Shown piece by piece: positions 62,770 through 64,000 of a stretch of 64,000 nt of DNA (the stretch's first letter is position 1; each line of letters opens with the position of its first letter). This DNA is from Cedecea lapagei (GTDB lineage Bacteria > Pseudomonadota > Gammaproteobacteria > Enterobacterales > Enterobacteriaceae). The notes below the pieces were generated by a model, which worked only from the letters and a program-made list of their open reading frames with translations, searched no databases and was not told the DNA's origin. The translations under genes and the position numbers were made by a program. The stretch lies in assembly GCF_900635955.1 (NCBI RefSeq), contig NZ_LR134201.1, forward strand, positions 3,472,001-3,536,000. Direction: 5' to 3'.

Positions 62770-64000
62770 CTATAAACTCCGCCATACCGAGGCAGAGACG
62801 GCAGGCAAGCTCAATTCACGGTTTGCCAGCACAGCCTCACCTTCGATCTGCGCCCAGGCTCTACCGCTCAGCAGAGCATCCCACGGCAGCGTCACCTGAA
62901 CCGAATTGCCGCGGTTTATGGCCACCAGCACGCGCTCGTTTTGATAAATACGAACAAACACCACAACATCGTTTTCCGCATAGATAACCCGGCAGCCGCC
63001 CTGGCGGAGCGCACGGCTTTGCTTGCGCAGTTTGCCCAGCCGCCGGTAGAGCGCCAGCAGATCTAAATCCTGATCCCGCTTGTTCCACGGAAACGGCTTG
63101 CGGCAGAAAGGATCGTTGTTCCCGTCCAGGCCCACTTCATCGCCGTAAAAAATACAGGGTACGCCGGGCCAGGCGTACAGCCAGATAACGGCCAGCGGCA
63201 GACGGGCAACATCCTTACCGAGAATCGACTTAAAACGGGCGGTGTCGTGGCTGTCGAGCTGGTTAAACATGCGCAGCTGCTGCTGATGGGAAAGCCCCGC
63301 GCGGTACTCCTCCATCCATGCCACACAGGTTTGCGCGTCCATGTTCTGCGGCTCGTAAGAGATATCCGTGTTCGCCAGAAATCCCCAAAGCGGGAAGGTA
63401 AAACCACGATAGTTCATGGCCGCGTCTTCAGTATCCGCCTGCAGCCACTGGCGGGCGTCGCCGAAGTGCTCACCGAGAACATAGGCGTCCGGCTTTGTCT
63501 CCTTCGCCGCGCGGGTAATGCTGCCGACATGCAGCAAATTGTTTTTCGCCCCACCCGCTTCGCCAAGCATATGCACAACGTCCAGACGCCAGCCGTCGAT
63601 GCCCCACGGCTCGCGCAGCCAGTGCCGCACAATGCTTTGTTCGCTCCGATAGATTTCATCTACCAGGGTGGGCGAACGGTAGTCCAGCTTCGGCAGGCTT
63701 GAATAACCCAGCCAGTCCAGCGCCCGCCCTTCCGCCGAGAAACTGTACCAGTCGCGCCACGTTGACTGTGGATTATGGCAGGCGCCGCCGTCGCTCTGCT
63801 GATGCCTGTCGAACCAGGCGTGCGTATCGCCGCTGTGGTTAAAGACGCCGTCCAGCATCAGCTTCATGCCCTGCCGGCGCGTATTTTCCCTGAGACGCAA
63901 AAAAGCGGCGTTGCCGCCAAACTGCTCATCTACCTGCCGGTAATCCTGGGTGTCGTACTTATGCACGCTGGGCGCGGTAAAAATCGGGTTCAGGTAAAGC
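62770..64000 (-). CDS. malZ: Maltodextrin glucosidase, C-terminal part
   Basis: Releases glucose from the reducing end of maltodextrins in the cytoplasm. 410 codons are visible and the frame runs off the window end (LYLNPIFTAPSVHKYDTQDY upstream of the GTG at 63966), so the 5' third of a gene of about 605 codons is outside. GH13 motifs: DGVFNHSG, GWRLDVVHMLGE (nucleophile Asp), AYVLGEHFGDA (acid/base Glu), FNQLDSHDTARF. Part of the MalT regulon in E. coli; its promoter is not in the window. Confidence 0.95.
   Translation of the reverse strand, partial: LYLNPIFTAPSVHKYDTQDYRQVDEQFGGNAAFLRLRENTRRQGMKLMLDGVFNHSGDTHAWFDRHQQSDGGACHNPQSTWRDWYSFSAEGRALDWLGYSSLPKLDYRSPTLVDEIYRSEQSIVRHWLREPWGIDGWRLDVVHMLGEAGGAKNNLLHVGSITRAAKETKPDAYVLGEHFGDARQWLQADTEDAAMNYRGFTFPLWGFLANTDISYEPQNMDAQTCVAWMEEYRAGLSHQQQLRMFNQLDSHDTARFKSILGKDVARLPLAVIWLYAWPGVPCIFYGDEVGLDGNNDPFCRKPFPWNKRDQDLDLLALYRRLGKLRKQSRALRQGGCRVIYAENDVVVFVRIYQNERVLVAINRGNSVQVTLPWDALLSGRAWAQIEGEAVLANRELSLPAVSASVWRSL

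Noticed and set aside
1..64000. CRISPR array, rRNA, tRNA or insertion sequence
   Set aside because: No evenly spaced direct repeats with unique spacers, no rRNA or tRNA signature, and no transposase reading frame were found.

Overview
The window is enterobacterial chromosome (family Enterobacteriaceae). The flanking genes are close to full-length versions of E. coli genes in a conserved order, but an extra peroxiredoxin between acpH and malZ and a missing pgpA argue against E. coli itself; I would guess a Klebsiella/Enterobacter/Cedecea-like genus without being able to name it. The core DNA runs ispA(partial)-dxs-[ERIC]-yajO-[palindromic repeats]-thiL-nusB-ribH-ribD-nrdR-yajI-tsx-secF-secD-yajC-tgt on the left and queA-acpH-peroxiredoxin-malZ(partial) on the right.

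A 46.1 kb temperate prophage (13801-59904) sits exactly between tgt and queA, genes that normally form one operon. It is bounded by a perfect 20-bp direct repeat, CACCAGAGAAACAGTCTGGT, which is itself an inverted repeat around a 7-bp centre. The left copy ends next to the tgt Shine-Dalgarno sequence, so the tgt coding region and its ribosome binding site survive but everything upstream of them is now phage DNA.

The prophage is a mosaic. Its control circuit is lambda-like and nearly complete: CI and Cro repressors, tripartite ACAG-N6-CTGT operators on both sides (OR and OL), PR and PL, CII, CIII, an arginine-rich N-type antiterminator with nutL and nutR, O- and P-type replication genes with a candidate iteron origin inside the O-like gene, a nin-like region (RusA, NinH, a cytosine methyltransferase, many small genes), a Q antiterminator and a long structured late leader. 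The early-left operon (plus strand) carries ERF annealing protein, SSB, a DEDD exonuclease, Ea22-like accessory genes, a putative excisionase and a tyrosine integrase. The late operon (minus strand) holds holin, GH19 endolysin, Rz/Rz1, terminase, a DUF1073-type portal, Mu F-like head protein, DUF2213-type protease/scaffold, DUF2184-type capsid, a DUF3383-type sheath and DUF3277-type tube, tape measure, spike and baseplate J. It therefore builds a contractile-tailed virion, unlike lambda.

Striking points: (1) a perfect -1 slippery heptamer TTTTTTA joining two tail-assembly chaperone frames; (2) four single-base homopolymer frameshifts in otherwise conserved phage genes (tail fibre, tape measure, terminase large subunit, a 68-codon accessory gene), which could be sequencing artefacts, prophage decay or, for the fibre G7 tract, phase variation; (3) two overlapping same-strand reading frames in the methyltransferase locus that both look protein-like; (4) several short genes found by reading the gaps: two zinc-ribbon proteins, a two-helix membrane protein inside the tail operon, a CIII homologue and two 28-residue membrane peptides.
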